Source: Streptomyces uncialis
Lineage (GTDB): Bacteria; Actinomycetota; Actinomycetes; Streptomycetales; Streptomycetaceae
Assembly (NCBI RefSeq): GCF_001905345.1
Contig: NZ_LFBV01000009.1
Location: forward strand, 1 to 64,000
Direction of reading: 5' to 3'
Length of the DNA stretch: 64,000 nt
Part shown: positions 40,644 to 48,498 of the stretch, one piece after another
Numbering within the stretch: position 1 is the stretch's first letter
Layout of the letters: each line of letters starts with the position of its first letter
Notes under the pieces: model-generated
Databases searched by the model: none
What the model was told of the DNA's origin: nothing
The model's input: the letters and a program-made list of their open reading frames with translations, nothing else
Translations under genes and position numbers: made by a program

Positions 40644-42352
40644 GCGCTTACCGGCACGACGCGGCCGACCTCGCGGTCATGGACTGGTTCTGCGGCGCGG
40701 GCGGCTCCAGCCAGGGCATGCACGCCGTACCCGGCGTCTCCGTCACCCGGGCCGCGAACCACTGGAACCTCGCCGTCGAGTCCCACGCCAGCAACTTCCC
40801 GGCCGCCGACCACTACCGCGGCGACATCCGCAAGGCGCCCGTCTGGGACTGGCCCGTCACCGACATCTTCTGGGCCTCCCCGGAGTGCACCAACTGGTCC
40901 GTGGCGAAGGGCAGGAAACGCGACTTCGACCTGGCCATGCAGGGCAGCCTCTTCGACCTCCTCGCCTCCCACGACGACGACGTCGACGCCGACCTGGAGG
41001 AGGAGTCCCGCGCCCTGATGGAGGAAGTCCCCCTGTACCTGCGCGGTGTGCAGGAGCGCGGCGGCCTGGTGAAGGCGGGGATAGTCGAGAACGTCACCGA
41101 CGTCCGCGCCTGGACCGACTGGGGCCGGTGGCTCGGCGAACTCCACAAGCTCGGCTACCGCACCCGCGTCATCGCCCTCAACTCCATGCACGCCCAGCCG
41201 CGCACCGTCCACGCCGCGCCCCAGTCCCGCGACCGCCTGTACGTCGGCTACTGGCACGAGTCCCTCGGCCGCACCCCCGACTGGGACAAATGGCTCCGCC
41301 CCCGCGCCTGGTGCCCCGGCTGCGACCAGTACGTACAGGCCATGCAGGTGTTCAAGGACCCCAGCCGCGACATGGGCCGCTACCGGCAGCAGTACGTCTA
41401 CCGCTGCCCCCACGCCACCTGCCGGAACCAGATCGTCGAGCCCGAGGCGCTCCCCGCCGCCGCGGCGATCGACTGGTCCATCCCCGGGCAGCGCATCGGC
41501 GACCGGACCAAGCCCCTCGCCGACAAGACCGTCAAGCGCATCGAGGCGGGCCTCAGGAAGTTCGCGCGGCCCGTGCCGATGATGGTCCCGGCCGGCGGCA
41601 CCTGGCGCGAGGCCGCTGTCAGCGTCGGTGAGCCGATGCCTGCCCGCACCACCCGCGAGAACGACGCCCTGATCGTCCCGCCGCTCATGATCCCCGTCGA
41701 GGGCCGCGACGGGAAACGCGCCGAGTCCGCGCACGGTCCGCTGCGCACGATGACGACCCGCAACGAGACCGGCCTCGCCTGGCTGCCGTTCATCGCGGAA
41801 CTCCGCGGCGGCGGCTCCACGGCCCGCCCGGTCACCGAGTCCCTCGCGACCGTGACCGCGTCCGGCAACCACCACGGACTCGTCACCCCGGCGGCCATGG
41901 TCATGCGGAACAACGGCAGCAGGGGCGACGGCGGCGAGCACTGCACAACCCCGGCCGAACCGTTCCGCACCATGACCACGGCCGGCCACCAGTCGCTCCT
42001 CACGTGGGAGCACATGCTCGTCCCCTACTACGGCAACGGCACCCCCCGATCGGTGAACGAGCCGATCGGCGCGCTCACCACCCGCGACCGGTACGCCCTG
42101 GTGCGCGGCGACGTCGACATCGACGACGTGCTCTTCCGGATGCTCGAACCCCACGAGATCGGGCGGGCCATGTCCTTCGCCGACGACTACGTCGTCCTCG
42201 GCTCCAAGCGCGACAAGGTCCGCCAGTACGGCAACGCCGTCACGCCGAACGCCTCCGAAGTGCTCGTGTGCGCCCTCGTCGAGGCCATCACCGGCGAAGA
42301 ACTCGACCGGCACGCCGCCCCGCCGGGAATGCCCCCGCCCCGGGCCGCCTGA
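40640..42352 (+). CDS. DNA cytosine-5 methyltransferase
   Basis: A 570-residue C5 methyltransferase. Motif I is MDWFCGAGGSSQGM. Motif IV with the catalytic Cys is SPECTNWSVAKG. Motif VI is IVENVTDV and motif VIII is QSRDRLYVGYW. Motifs IX-X sit at the end (EIGRAMSFADDYV, VRQYGNAVTPN). The target-recognition region contains about four ~45-residue repeats around ARTTREN, RTMTTRNE, LATVTASGN, RTMTTAGH and ALTTRDR, as well as a Cys cluster CPGCDQY..CPHATC. No restriction nuclease is adjacent, so it probably protects phage DNA or regulates. Confidence 0.9.
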   Translation: MSAYRHDAADLAVMDWFCGAGGSSQGMHAVPGVSVTRAANHWNLAVESHASNFPAADHYRGDIRKAPVWDWPVTDIFWASPECTNWSVAKGRKRDFDLAMQGSLFDLLASHDDDVDADLEEESRALMEEVPLYLRGVQERGGLVKAGIVENVTDVRAWTDWGRWLGELHKLGYRTRVIALNSMHAQPRTVHAAPQSRDRLYVGYWHESLGRTPDWDKWLRPRAWCPGCDQYVQAMQVFKDPSRDMGRYRQQYVYRCPHATCRNQIVEPEALPAAAAIDWSIPGQRIGDRTKPLADKTVKRIEAGLRKFARPVPMMVPAGGTWREAAVSVGEPMPARTTRENDALIVPPLMIPVEGRDGKRAESAHGPLRTMTTRNETGLAWLPFIAELRGGGSTARPVTESLATVTASGNHHGLVTPAAMVMRNNGSRGDGGEHCTTPAEPFRTMTTAGHQSLLTWEHMLVPYYGNGTPRSVNEPIGALTTRDRYALVRGDVDIDDVLFRMLEPHEIGRAMSFADDYVVLGSKRDKVRQYGNAVTPNASEVLVCALVEAITGEELDRHAAPPGMPPPRAA

Positions 42353-42440
42353 CCCACCCCGCCTGCCCGTCCGGGGCGGCCGGCCCCGAGCCCCGCCCCG
42401 GGCGTGACACCACCCTCCGCACGACCGAGAGAAGCCACCT

Positions 42441-43346
42441 GTGGGAATCCGCCTGATCGTCGAGGTCCTGTACGAGGCCCCCGACGTCCTCACGCACCGG
42501 GAGAAGCTGCTCCTCACGGTGCTCGCCGAGGACGCCAACGACGACTCGCGCGTCACCTGGAACAGCGTGGAACGTCCGGAGGTCCTCCGCGGGGCGAAGT
42601 TGAGCCGGTCCCAGCTGTACGCCGTCCTCAAGACCCTCGTGGCCAAGGGTGTGCTGACGAAGCTCGCCGCCGGACAGAAGAACGGCTCCGCGAAGTACCG
42701 GATCGCAGCGTTCGAAGGCGTTCAGTGTCCCGGATTCCCTGACACTGACGCCCCTTCTCAGAGTCCCAGTTCTCCTGACACTGAACCCTCTCAGCGTCCC
42801 GGATTCCCTGACACTGACACCGAGGGTCAGTGTCAGGGAATTGCGGACACTGACCCGTCTCAGTGTCAGGGAATCCGGGACGTCAGTGTCAGGGAATCCG
42901 GGACACCTACCCCTCTTAACCCCTCTTCTACTACCCCCTCAGCTAGCAAGCAGGAGAGCCGGCCCGCCCCCGACGGCTACGGCATCCCGGATCAGGCCCG
43001 CCCGCTCGTCGACGGACTCACCACCGCCGGAGTCGTCGTCCGCTGGCCCTTCCGCGGAGACCAGTGGTTCCCGCTCCTCGCGCTCATCGACAAGACCGGC
43101 ATCCCCGCGATGGTCGACCACGCCGTCGCCGCCGCGTCCCGCAGTCCCACCCGCGTCGAGTCCGCCCGCTACTTCCAGCGCGGCTGGGCCGAGCTCCCGC
43201 CCAAGCCCGCCCCCGGCGCCCAGCAAGTCGGCAACGTCGTCCCGTTCGCCTCCCGGCGGCCCGCGTCCACCACCGACCAGCGCGTCCAGGCAGGCCTCGA
43301 CCTCGCCGCCAAGTTCCGTGCCCTTGAGGAAGGACACCAGCCGTGA
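42441..43346 (+). CDS. Phage replication initiator (winged-helix protein) containing the putative origin
   Basis: 301 residues. The N-terminal winged helix (about 15-95: LTHREKLLLTVLAEDANDD, LSRSQLYAVLKTLVAKGVLT) is like phage initiators and DnaD-type proteins. A repetitive linker (about 96-160, GFPDTD / QCQGI repeats) is encoded by six iterons. The C-terminal domain (about 170-300, ALIDKTGIPAMVDHAVAAAS, ARYFQRGWAELPP) is the usual helical partner. The layout, origin inside the initiator gene, is as in lambda O. GTG start 42441. Followed by a coupled gene in helicase-loader position. Confidence 0.72.
   Translation: MGIRLIVEVLYEAPDVLTHREKLLLTVLAEDANDDSRVTWNSVERPEVLRGAKLSRSQLYAVLKTLVAKGVLTKLAAGQKNGSAKYRIAAFEGVQCPGFPDTDAPSQSPSSPDTEPSQRPGFPDTDTEGQCQGIADTDPSQCQGIRDVSVRESGTPTPLNPSSTTPSASKQESRPAPDGYGIPDQARPLVDGLTTAGVVVRWPFRGDQWFPLLALIDKTGIPAMVDHAVAAASRSPTRVESARYFQRGWAELPPKPAPGAQQVGNVVPFASRRPASTTDQRVQAGLDLAAKFRALEEGHQP
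42727..42904. repeat. Six 22-bp iterons, putative phage replication origin
   Basis: Copies at 42727, 42763 (degenerate) and 42796 read GTCCCGGATTCCC then TGACACTGA. Copies at 42827, 42860 and 42883 are the reverse complement (TCAGTGTCAGGGAAT then CCGGGAC). All are 22 bp long, spaced 23-36 bp, three in each orientation. A pyrimidine-rich, lower-GC stretch (42905-42945) follows. The array lies within the initiator gene and its peptide translation is only a linker. Confidence 0.78.
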
Positions 43347-43897
43347 TCCCGTCCCAGACCGCCGAACTGCTGTCCTTCGCCGCCGCGTTCGACCGCCGAA
43401 CCATCGGCGAAGCCGACGTCCTCGCCTGGCAGACCGTCCTCGCCGACATCGACTTCAACGCTGCACGCCAGGCCGTCACCGCCCACTACGCCACCGAAAC
43501 CCGGTGGATCATGCCCGCCGACATCCGGCAAGCCGTCCGCCGCCACCGCTCAGCCACCGCCGACAGCATCCACGGCCCCGGCCTCCCCGCCGAGATCCCC
43601 GACGCCGACCCCGACGACGTGCCCGCCTACCTCGCCGCGGTCCGCGAACAGCGCACCCGGGCCGCCGACGGACAGCAGCTCCGCCGCCGACCGATCGCGG
43701 AACTCGTCGCCGGGATCGGCCGCCCGATGCCCGACGGCCGGGGCGGTGAGCCGTCGCCGGTCCGGCGGGCCGGTCCGCTCGGCCGCGAATGTCCGGCCTG
43801 CGCCGCACCGATCGGCCGCCCCTGCCGCACCGGCCGTGACCGCGAACGCGCACCCCACGAAGCCCGCATCACCGCCACCCTCCGGGAGTCCGCATGA
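43343..43897 (+). CDS. Phage protein in helicase-loader position with C-terminal zinc finger
   Basis: 184 residues. The N-terminal helical part (LLSFAAAFDRRTIGEADVLA, WIMPADIRQAVRRHR) resembles actinophage replisome-organiser or loader proteins. The C-terminus carries the zinc motif CPACAAPIGRPCRTGRD...H seen in the next gene too. GTG start overlaps the initiator stop by four bases, implying a replication role. The assignment is by position and fold impression only. Confidence 0.6.
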   Translation: MIPSQTAELLSFAAAFDRRTIGEADVLAWQTVLADIDFNAARQAVTAHYATETRWIMPADIRQAVRRHRSATADSIHGPGLPAEIPDADPDDVPAYLAAVREQRTRAADGQQLRRRPIAELVAGIGRPMPDGRGGEPSPVRRAGPLGRECPACAAPIGRPCRTGRDRERAPHEARITATLRESA

Positions 43898-44202
43898 CCG
43901 CCCGCCGCCGTCCCGCCGCGCCGATGCCCGCCGAGCTGCGGCACTTCATGCGCGCCGGCCAGCACCCCGCCCGCGCCGTCCCCTGCCCCCACTGCCGGGC
44001 CGCCGCCCACAAACCGTGCGCCCTCCGCACCACCGGACAGCGCCTCCCGCAGCCGCACCCGCAGCGCATATCCGCCTGGGCGCAGGCGACCGCCCGCTGC
44101 CCCGCCTGTCAGGCCGCCCCCGGTGCGCCCTGCCACGACGACGGCCGCCACACCACCACCCACACCCGCCGCTACCAGGAAGCCGAGGCCACCGCCGCAT
44201 GA
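43894..44202 (+). CDS. Double zinc-finger phage protein
   Basis: A 102-residue basic protein with two copies of the motif CPxCxA-x(4)-PC...H: CPHCRAAAHKPCALR (about residues 31-45) and CPACQAAPGAPCHDDG (about 69-84), each followed by His/Arg. This is the same finger as at the C-terminus of the upstream protein. It probably binds nucleic acid. ATGA overlap. Confidence 0.65.
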   Translation: MTARRRPAAPMPAELRHFMRAGQHPARAVPCPHCRAAAHKPCALRTTGQRLPQPHPQRISAWAQATARCPACQAAPGAPCHDDGRHTTTHTRRYQEAEATAA

Positions 44203-44642
44203 AGCGCACCACCACCCCCGACGTCATCACTGTCGACGAACAGGGCCGAGAGTCCACCGTGTTCGCCCTCAAGCGCTCCTGCAACGGCTGCGGACAGCCG
44301 CTCGGCGATCTCCTCGACCGCGACCTTGACGCCGACGGCCATGCCGTCGATGTCCGCGCCGAATGCCCGCACTGCCGCCCCGTCGCCGAGGCCGAACGCG
44401 CAGGCTGCCGCACCTGGCTCCTGACGCCCCGCACCATCGCCCGGGTCGACGACGACATCGACCAGCTCCGCGTGTTCGCGAAGGGCTACTGGCAGCCCGG
44501 CCCCGACGGCAAGAACCGGGTCGTCGGCCTCCGCATCGGCGACGGCCCCGACCGCGTCGTCGCCCGCTGGGGCGACTGGATCATCCGGCACCCCGACGGC
44601 CGCTGGTCCGTCCACAAGGCACCCACAGGGGCCGCCTCGTGA
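44199..44642 (+). CDS. Cysteine-containing phage protein
   Basis: 147 residues. N-terminal CNGCGQPLGD and CPHC pairs suggest a zinc ribbon; the C-terminal half is beta-rich (VVARWGDWIIRHPDGRWSVH). Not recognised. Coupled to both neighbours by four-base overlaps. Confidence 0.6.
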   Translation: MKRTTTPDVITVDEQGRESTVFALKRSCNGCGQPLGDLLDRDLDADGHAVDVRAECPHCRPVAEAERAGCRTWLLTPRTIARVDDDIDQLRVFAKGYWQPGPDGKNRVVGLRIGDGPDRVVARWGDWIIRHPDGRWSVHKAPTGAAS

Positions 44643-44848
44643 GGATCTTCGTCGACCCGCTCACCGCGGAGTCCGTGCCGGACGGGACTTTCGGCGGCGC
44701 CAGGCCCCGCCCCGGAGACCCGCGGTCCCTGCGCTGGACCCCCGAGCAGCAGGAGGCGCACTACGACGCGCTGGCCGACGCGATAGGCGCACCCCGCCGC
44801 CGCCCCGTCCCGAAGGCGCACCGGGGCGTGCAGGAGGAAGCCGCATGA
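44639..44848 (+). CDS. Small hypothetical phage protein
   Basis: 69 residues, charged (LRWTPEQQEAHYDALADAIG), no recognisable domain. GTG start overlaps the previous stop; its stop overlaps the next ATG. Confidence 0.52.
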   Translation: MRIFVDPLTAESVPDGTFGGARPRPGDPRSLRWTPEQQEAHYDALADAIGAPRRRPVPKAHRGVQEEAA

Positions 44849-45165
44849 CCGCGATCGCCCCTCCGGTGCGGAGGGCGTGGTGGCGGGGCCGGCCGGTGGC
44901 GACGGTGACGCTCCCCGGGGACCCGCCCGTGAAGGCCGCTGAACGGCCGCCTGACGGACCGACAGTCCCGGATGGCCCCCAGGTTCGATGCCGGGGCTGC
45001 GGGCGCCTCCTGCGCCGCTACAGCCCCTCCGGCTACGGACCCGTATGCGCACGCCGCCACCGGCCCGCCACCGCCACCATCCCCACACCCCGACGCGACG
45101 ACCACATACCCGGACAAGGCGAACTGCCGCTCACCGACCACCAACCCACCCTCTGGAGCCCCTGA
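44845..45165 (+). CDS. DUF6011-like zinc-knuckle protein
   Basis: 106 residues. The middle RCRGCGRLLRRYSPSGYGPV followed by C is the short treble-clef-type motif of DUF6011 actinophage proteins. The flanks are Pro/Thr-rich. Its last base is the first base of the next ATG. Confidence 0.62.
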   Translation: MTAIAPPVRRAWWRGRPVATVTLPGDPPVKAAERPPDGPTVPDGPQVRCRGCGRLLRRYSPSGYGPVCARRHRPATATIPTPRRDDHIPGQGELPLTDHQPTLWSP

Positions 45166-45578
45166 TGACCACGCCCGAAAGCCTCACCCCTGAGGCCGTC
45201 TCCGCGATCCTCCGCGACCCCAGCAGCCCGCTCTACCCCACCCAGATCACCGTGTACTGCGACGAATGCGGCACCGAGTTCACCGCTGACTACATGGTCA
45301 CCACCGACCAGACCAGCAGCGAGCGACTCGAAGCCGCCCGCGCCCACATGCGCACCCAGGGCTGGCAGTGCGACCGCACCGGCGACCACTGCCCGCAGGA
45401 CAAGGCCGCGCCCAACCCCCAGCCTGCGGACTGCGCCCGATGCCAGCAGCCCTTCGACTCCACCGACACCCGTTTCGACGGCCGCGCGCAGCACCGCGAC
45501 ACCCAGTGGTGCCGACGCTGCACCGACAACTGCCACGACACCACGGACGCGTTCCACATCTGCGCCATCTGCCGCTGA
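45165..45578 (+). CDS. Cysteine-rich phage protein
   Basis: 137 residues with three to four Cys pairs (YCDECGTEF, CARCQQPF, CRRCTDNC, CAIC), very likely a multi-zinc protein. A helical segment SSERLEAARAHMRTQGWQC separates them. Followed by a terminator hairpin. Function unknown. Confidence 0.62.
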   Translation: MTTPESLTPEAVSAILRDPSSPLYPTQITVYCDECGTEFTADYMVTTDQTSSERLEAARAHMRTQGWQCDRTGDHCPQDKAAPNPQPADCARCQQPFDSTDTRFDGRAQHRDTQWCRRCTDNCHDTTDAFHICAICR

Positions 45579-45588
45579 ACACACGAGC

Positions 45589-45617
45589 GCCCGCCCCTGG
45601 ACTTAGCAGGGGCGGGC
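45589..45617 (+). terminator. Hairpin terminator
   Basis: GCCCGCCCCT / AGGGGCGGGC, 10-bp arms with a 9-nt loop, 11 bp after the stop of the cysteine-rich gene. Confidence 0.72.
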
Positions 45618-45656
45618 ACCCCGCCAGCCTCCCACACCGACCGCCTGGAGCACCCG

Positions 45657-45875
45657 ATGGCTACGGCCGCCTACCTCGTCATCCGCTGCGACGGCCCGCC
45701 CGACGGTGAGCCCTGCGGCGCGGAGACCCACACGCCACACCCCGTCACCACCCACTCCGAGCTGCGCCGCATCCGCCGCGCCGACGGCTGGCGCACCCGC
45801 CGCCGCCCGGGAGGCGGCCCGCTCCTCGACGCCTGCCCCGACTGCACCGGACGCACCCGCTCCCACACCGCCTGA
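45657..45875 (+). CDS. Small phage protein with Cys pairs
   Basis: 72 residues: YLVIRCDGPPDGEPCGAE, a helix HSELRRIRRADGWRT, then CPDCTGR. Four Cys could bind zinc. ATG 45657 after CTGGAGCACCCG. Confidence 0.55.
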   Translation: MATAAYLVIRCDGPPDGEPCGAETHTPHPVTTHSELRRIRRADGWRTRRRPGGGPLLDACPDCTGRTRSHTA

Positions 45876-45915
45876 CCCGCCGCCAACCGAACCCCACCGC
45901 AACGGAGACCACCAC

Positions 45916-45960
45916 GTGACCACCACCATCACCGAGCAGTCCGTCGAGGAGAACCCCTGA
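45916..45960 (+). CDS. Possible 14-codon leader ORF
   Basis: GTG at 45916 preceded by ACGGAG encodes VTTTITEQSVEENP and ends in TGATG with the next start. Perhaps only a coupling device for the following gene. Confidence 0.25.
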   Translation: MTTTITEQSVEENP

Positions 45961-46346
45961 TGTCATACCCCCAGTTGATCACCGCTGAGGAGAAGCTCGC
46001 CGAGGGCAAGCGCGGCCTCAGCATCCCGACCGTCGTCGCCATCTGCGGGTCCACCCGGTTCATGGCGGAGATGGCCGAGGCCGATCTGCGTGAAACCGCC
46101 GCCGGGCGCATCGTGGTCAAGCCGGGCTGCGACATGAAGGTGCCGCACCCCCTATGGGCCGATCCGATGGCTGCGGACGCGCTCAAGCTCCGGCTGGACA
46201 CCCTGCACCGGGCGAAGATCCGGCTCGCCGACGAGGTCCTGGTCGTCGGCGACTACATCGGCGACAGCACCCGCGCGGAGATCACCTACGCCCGCGGCCT
46301 CGGCAAGCCGGTCCGGTTCACGCACCCCGAAGTCGACCCCGGCTGA
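45960..46346 (+). CDS. Nucleoside 2-deoxyribosyltransferase-like protein
   Basis: A 128-residue Rossmann-like protein: VVAICGSTRFMAEMAEAD at the N-terminus and LADEVLVVGDYIGDSTRAEI plus YARGLGKPVRF at the end match the nucleoside-2-deoxyribosyltransferase/DUF4406 type. The GDST-RAEI segment holds the likely catalytic Glu. In phages such enzymes may process nucleotides. Start overlaps a tiny ORF by one base. Confidence 0.7.
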   Translation: MSYPQLITAEEKLAEGKRGLSIPTVVAICGSTRFMAEMAEADLRETAAGRIVVKPGCDMKVPHPLWADPMAADALKLRLDTLHRAKIRLADEVLVVGDYIGDSTRAEITYARGLGKPVRFTHPEVDPG

Positions 46347-46424
46347 CCAGCCCACCCCCGGCCGGGGCGATTCCACCGCCCCGGCCCCTCACCCACCCCG
46401 TCCAGCCCTCGCCCGGGAGCCGCT

Positions 46425-46676
46425 GTGCACACCGTTCCCTTCGACACCAGCCGCGCCGTGTGCGCGACCACCGACCCCGACCTCTGGTACGCCGACACTC
46501 CCGCCGAGCAGCAGGAAGCCGCCGACATCTGCCGCGCGACGTGCCCCCTGCTCCGGGCGTGCGCCGAGTACGCGCTCACCACCCGGCAGCAGCACGGCGT
46601 ATGGGGCGGCATGACCCGCAGCGACCGACGCCCCGCACGACAGACCCTCGCCCACCAGACCTCGCTGGCCGCCTAG
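46425..46676 (+). CDS. WhiB-family iron-sulphur regulator
   Basis: 83 residues with the four cluster Cys: one near residue 13 (AVCATTDPDLWY), then DICRATCPLLRACAEY. The GVWGGMT turn and a basic tail TRSDRRPARQ complete the Wbl pattern. Phage WhiB proteins can bind host sigma factor and alter host development or immunity. GTG start; an isolated gene within the early region. Confidence 0.87.
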   Translation: MHTVPFDTSRAVCATTDPDLWYADTPAEQQEAADICRATCPLLRACAEYALTTRQQHGVWGGMTRSDRRPARQTLAHQTSLAA

Positions 46677-46690
46677 CCCAAGGAGCCACG

Positions 46691-46894
46691 GTGACCCACT
46701 TCCTTGTCGCCCTCCTCGCCCTGGCCATCGGCTGGTACTGGGGACACCGCACCGCCCGCATCCGGCTGATCGTCCTCGGAGCGCACCCGGCCGCCGACCA
46801 GGCCGCGCTGGCCCTCACCGACGCGTGCTGCGAGCAGTGGTGGACCTCCTGCGGCGCACACCACGAACCCGCCTGCGAACGGAGCAGCACATGA
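46691..46894 (+). CDS. Small membrane-anchored phage protein
   Basis: 67 residues with one N-terminal membrane helix (FLVALLALAIGWYWGH), then a basic stretch and CCEQWWTSCGAHHEPAC, a possible metal-binding tail. GTG after AAGGAG. Its stop overlaps the next ATG. Confidence 0.58.
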   Translation: MTHFLVALLALAIGWYWGHRTARIRLIVLGAHPAADQAALALTDACCEQWWTSCGAHHEPACERSST

Positions 46895-47166
46895 CCGGCC
46901 GGCACACCGCCGACAGCATCACCGACGACGCCCTCGACGCCCTGTACGCCGAGCGCGACCAGGCGCGTACCGCCCTCGGCGACATCCTCAGCCACTTCGT
47001 CCACAAGGGCCATCCCGGCGAGCCCTGCCTGTCGTCCGGGTGGGTCGGAGAACGCACCGTCGCCCGCTGGCGCGCCGTACTCCGCCCGCCCGCCGAGCCC
47101 ACCCCTGCCGAGGAGGGTGTCGCGGACCGGCAGTACTGGAACACCCGCTACACCGAGGAGAGCTGA
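46891..47166 (+). CDS. Hypothetical phage protein
   Basis: 91 residues. N-terminal helix ITDDALDALYAERDQARTAL, then PCLSSGWVGERTVARWRAVL. This resembles short actinophage early proteins of unknown role. ATGA overlap with the previous gene. Confidence 0.55.
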   Translation: MTGRHTADSITDDALDALYAERDQARTALGDILSHFVHKGHPGEPCLSSGWVGERTVARWRAVLRPPAEPTPAEEGVADRQYWNTRYTEES

Positions 47167-47168
47167 CC

Positions 47169-47390
47169 ATGGGATTCGGCAGCGCAGGACTGACCTTCTT
47201 CGACCCCGTCGCCCGATCCCTCATCAAGGCCGGGGCATCCGATGAGCTCAAGGAACAGACGCTCACCGACCTCATCGCCCGCCTCCAAGCCGAGGACTGG
47301 GACACCGAGCTCGACAGCCTCCAACTGTTCCTCGACGACGAGGCGATCGTCCGCGCCTTCGCCAACAACGGGATCACCTGGGACGACTGA
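47169..47390 (+). CDS. Small acidic phage protein
   Basis: 73 residues, acidic and helical (DELKEQTLTDLIARLQAEDW, DSLQLFLDDEAIVRAF). Two bases separate it from the previous stop. Not recognised; the charge would suit a DNA-mimic or inhibitor, but that is only a guess. A hairpin follows at 47410. Confidence 0.6.
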   Translation: MGFGSAGLTFFDPVARSLIKAGASDELKEQTLTDLIARLQAEDWDTELDSLQLFLDDEAIVRAFANNGITWDD

Positions 47391-47409
47391 CCGCGAACTC
47401 ATGCTCCAC

Positions 47410-47438
47410 CGGGGCGGCTCAGCGTCAGGGCCGCCCCG
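47410..47438 (+). terminator. Hairpin terminator
   Basis: CGGGGCGGC / CCGCCCCG-type arms around an 11-nt loop, 20 bp after the acidic protein gene. Confidence 0.6.
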
Positions 47439-47473
47439 CTTCCCTCACCGCACCACCGCAAGGAGCAATCCAC

Positions 47474-48133
47474 ATGACCGCCGCCTGCTCTGCGCCGACC
47501 TGCCTCCGCACCCTCCGCCCGTACGAGCTCGACGCGGGGCAGTACCTGTGCACCCCGTGCGTCACCCGCCTTCACGGCTGGCTCGCCGACATCCCGCGCC
47601 TGATGGTCCTCCTGGAGGCCAGCAGGGAGCGCGAGACGACCGGGCAGCCGTCCGTCGGCGGCACCCGCAGCGCACCCCTCCCCGGCCGCGAGGACGTGCT
47701 GAATCTCCTCGGGCCGGCCGCCTGGCACTCCGTCCCCGCTACGCACGACCAGGTCGGTGCCGAGCCCATCGCAGGGGTCCTCGGCTCGTGGGTGCAGCTC
47801 GCGCTCGCCGAGTGCCACCACGACGGGCCGCCGCGCTGGACCCCGCGGCACCTCGCCCACTGGCTCGCCCGCCGCACCGTCTGGATCTCCGCCCAGCAGT
47901 GGTCCGGGGAGCTCCACGACGAGGTGTACGGGATGATGCGCGCCATCTGGGGCGTCACCGCCCACCAGCCCCGCCGCCGGGCCATCACCCAGCCCTGCCC
48001 CCGCTGCGACTCGCTGGCGCTGTCCCGCGTCGACGGAGAGGCGTACACGGGCTGCGGGGAGTGCGACGCCCTGTTCTCCGCGAACGAACTCGCCATCGGA
48101 GCCGCCGCACACCTCGCCCGCACCGCCGCCTGA
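47474..48133 (+). CDS. Zinc-binding phage protein
   Basis: 219 residues. An N-terminal CSAPTCLRTL...CTPC ribbon, a helical middle (HLAHWLARRTVWISAQQW) and a C-terminal ribbon CPRCDSLALSRVDGE...CGECDA. Resembles actinophage proteins of unknown function near DNA metabolism genes. ATG 47474 with AAGGAGC upstream. Confidence 0.65.
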   Translation: MTAACSAPTCLRTLRPYELDAGQYLCTPCVTRLHGWLADIPRLMVLLEASRERETTGQPSVGGTRSAPLPGREDVLNLLGPAAWHSVPATHDQVGAEPIAGVLGSWVQLALAECHHDGPPRWTPRHLAHWLARRTVWISAQQWSGELHDEVYGMMRAIWGVTAHQPRRRAITQPCPRCDSLALSRVDGEAYTGCGECDALFSANELAIGAAAHLARTAA

Positions 48134-48141
48134 ACGCGGCG

Positions 48142-48170
48142 GACCCCCGCACCGTCCGGTGCGGGGGTTC
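48142..48170. terminator. Convergent hairpin terminator
   Basis: GACCCCCGCAC / GTGCGGGGGTTC, 11-12-bp arms, between the plus-strand zinc protein gene and the minus-strand gene ending at 48188. It can stop both. Confidence 0.8.
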
Positions 48171-48187
48171 TGCACGCTCAAGGCGGG

Positions 48188-48490
48188 TCAGAGCAGCCGC
48201 GTCCGGGCCGCAACGGGCCCCGCCGCCGCCCTACGACCGCGGGCGGGCCGGTACGAGCGGGCGACCCGACGAGGCCCGTCCAGGCCGGCCGCCCGACGGG
48301 CCCACCGCGCCAGCACCTCCGCAGGCACCCCGGCAGCATCCACCGCCGTCTGCGCCTTCTCCCGGCACTCCGGCTCCGAACAGTCCACCGGACTCGCCGG
48401 ACCCCCCACACCCGGATACGCCGGATCAGTCGACCCGGCGGGCGGCAGGTACAGGGCCGCACACCCCAGACACACGAACCACGTACGCAC
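48188..48490 (-). CDS. Small Cys-containing phage protein (moron)
   Basis: 100 residues: WFVCLGCAALYL then VDCSEPECREKAQTAVDAAG and a basic tail. Four Cys could form a zinc knuckle. GTG 48490 has GGAGG at good distance. Minus-strand gene inside a plus-strand region, hence probably independently expressed. Confidence 0.62.
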   Translation of the reverse strand: MRTWFVCLGCAALYLPPAGSTDPAYPGVGGPASPVDCSEPECREKAQTAVDAAGVPAEVLARWARRAAGLDGPRRVARSYRPARGRRAAAGPVAARTRLL

Positions 48491-48498
48491 GACGCCTC

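Noticed and set aside
42720..42910. Iteron-encoded GFPDTD repeats as a functional protein repeat domain
   Set aside because: Both DNA orientations of the same repeat are used, giving different peptides (GFPDTD and QCQGI), so the conserved unit is the DNA.
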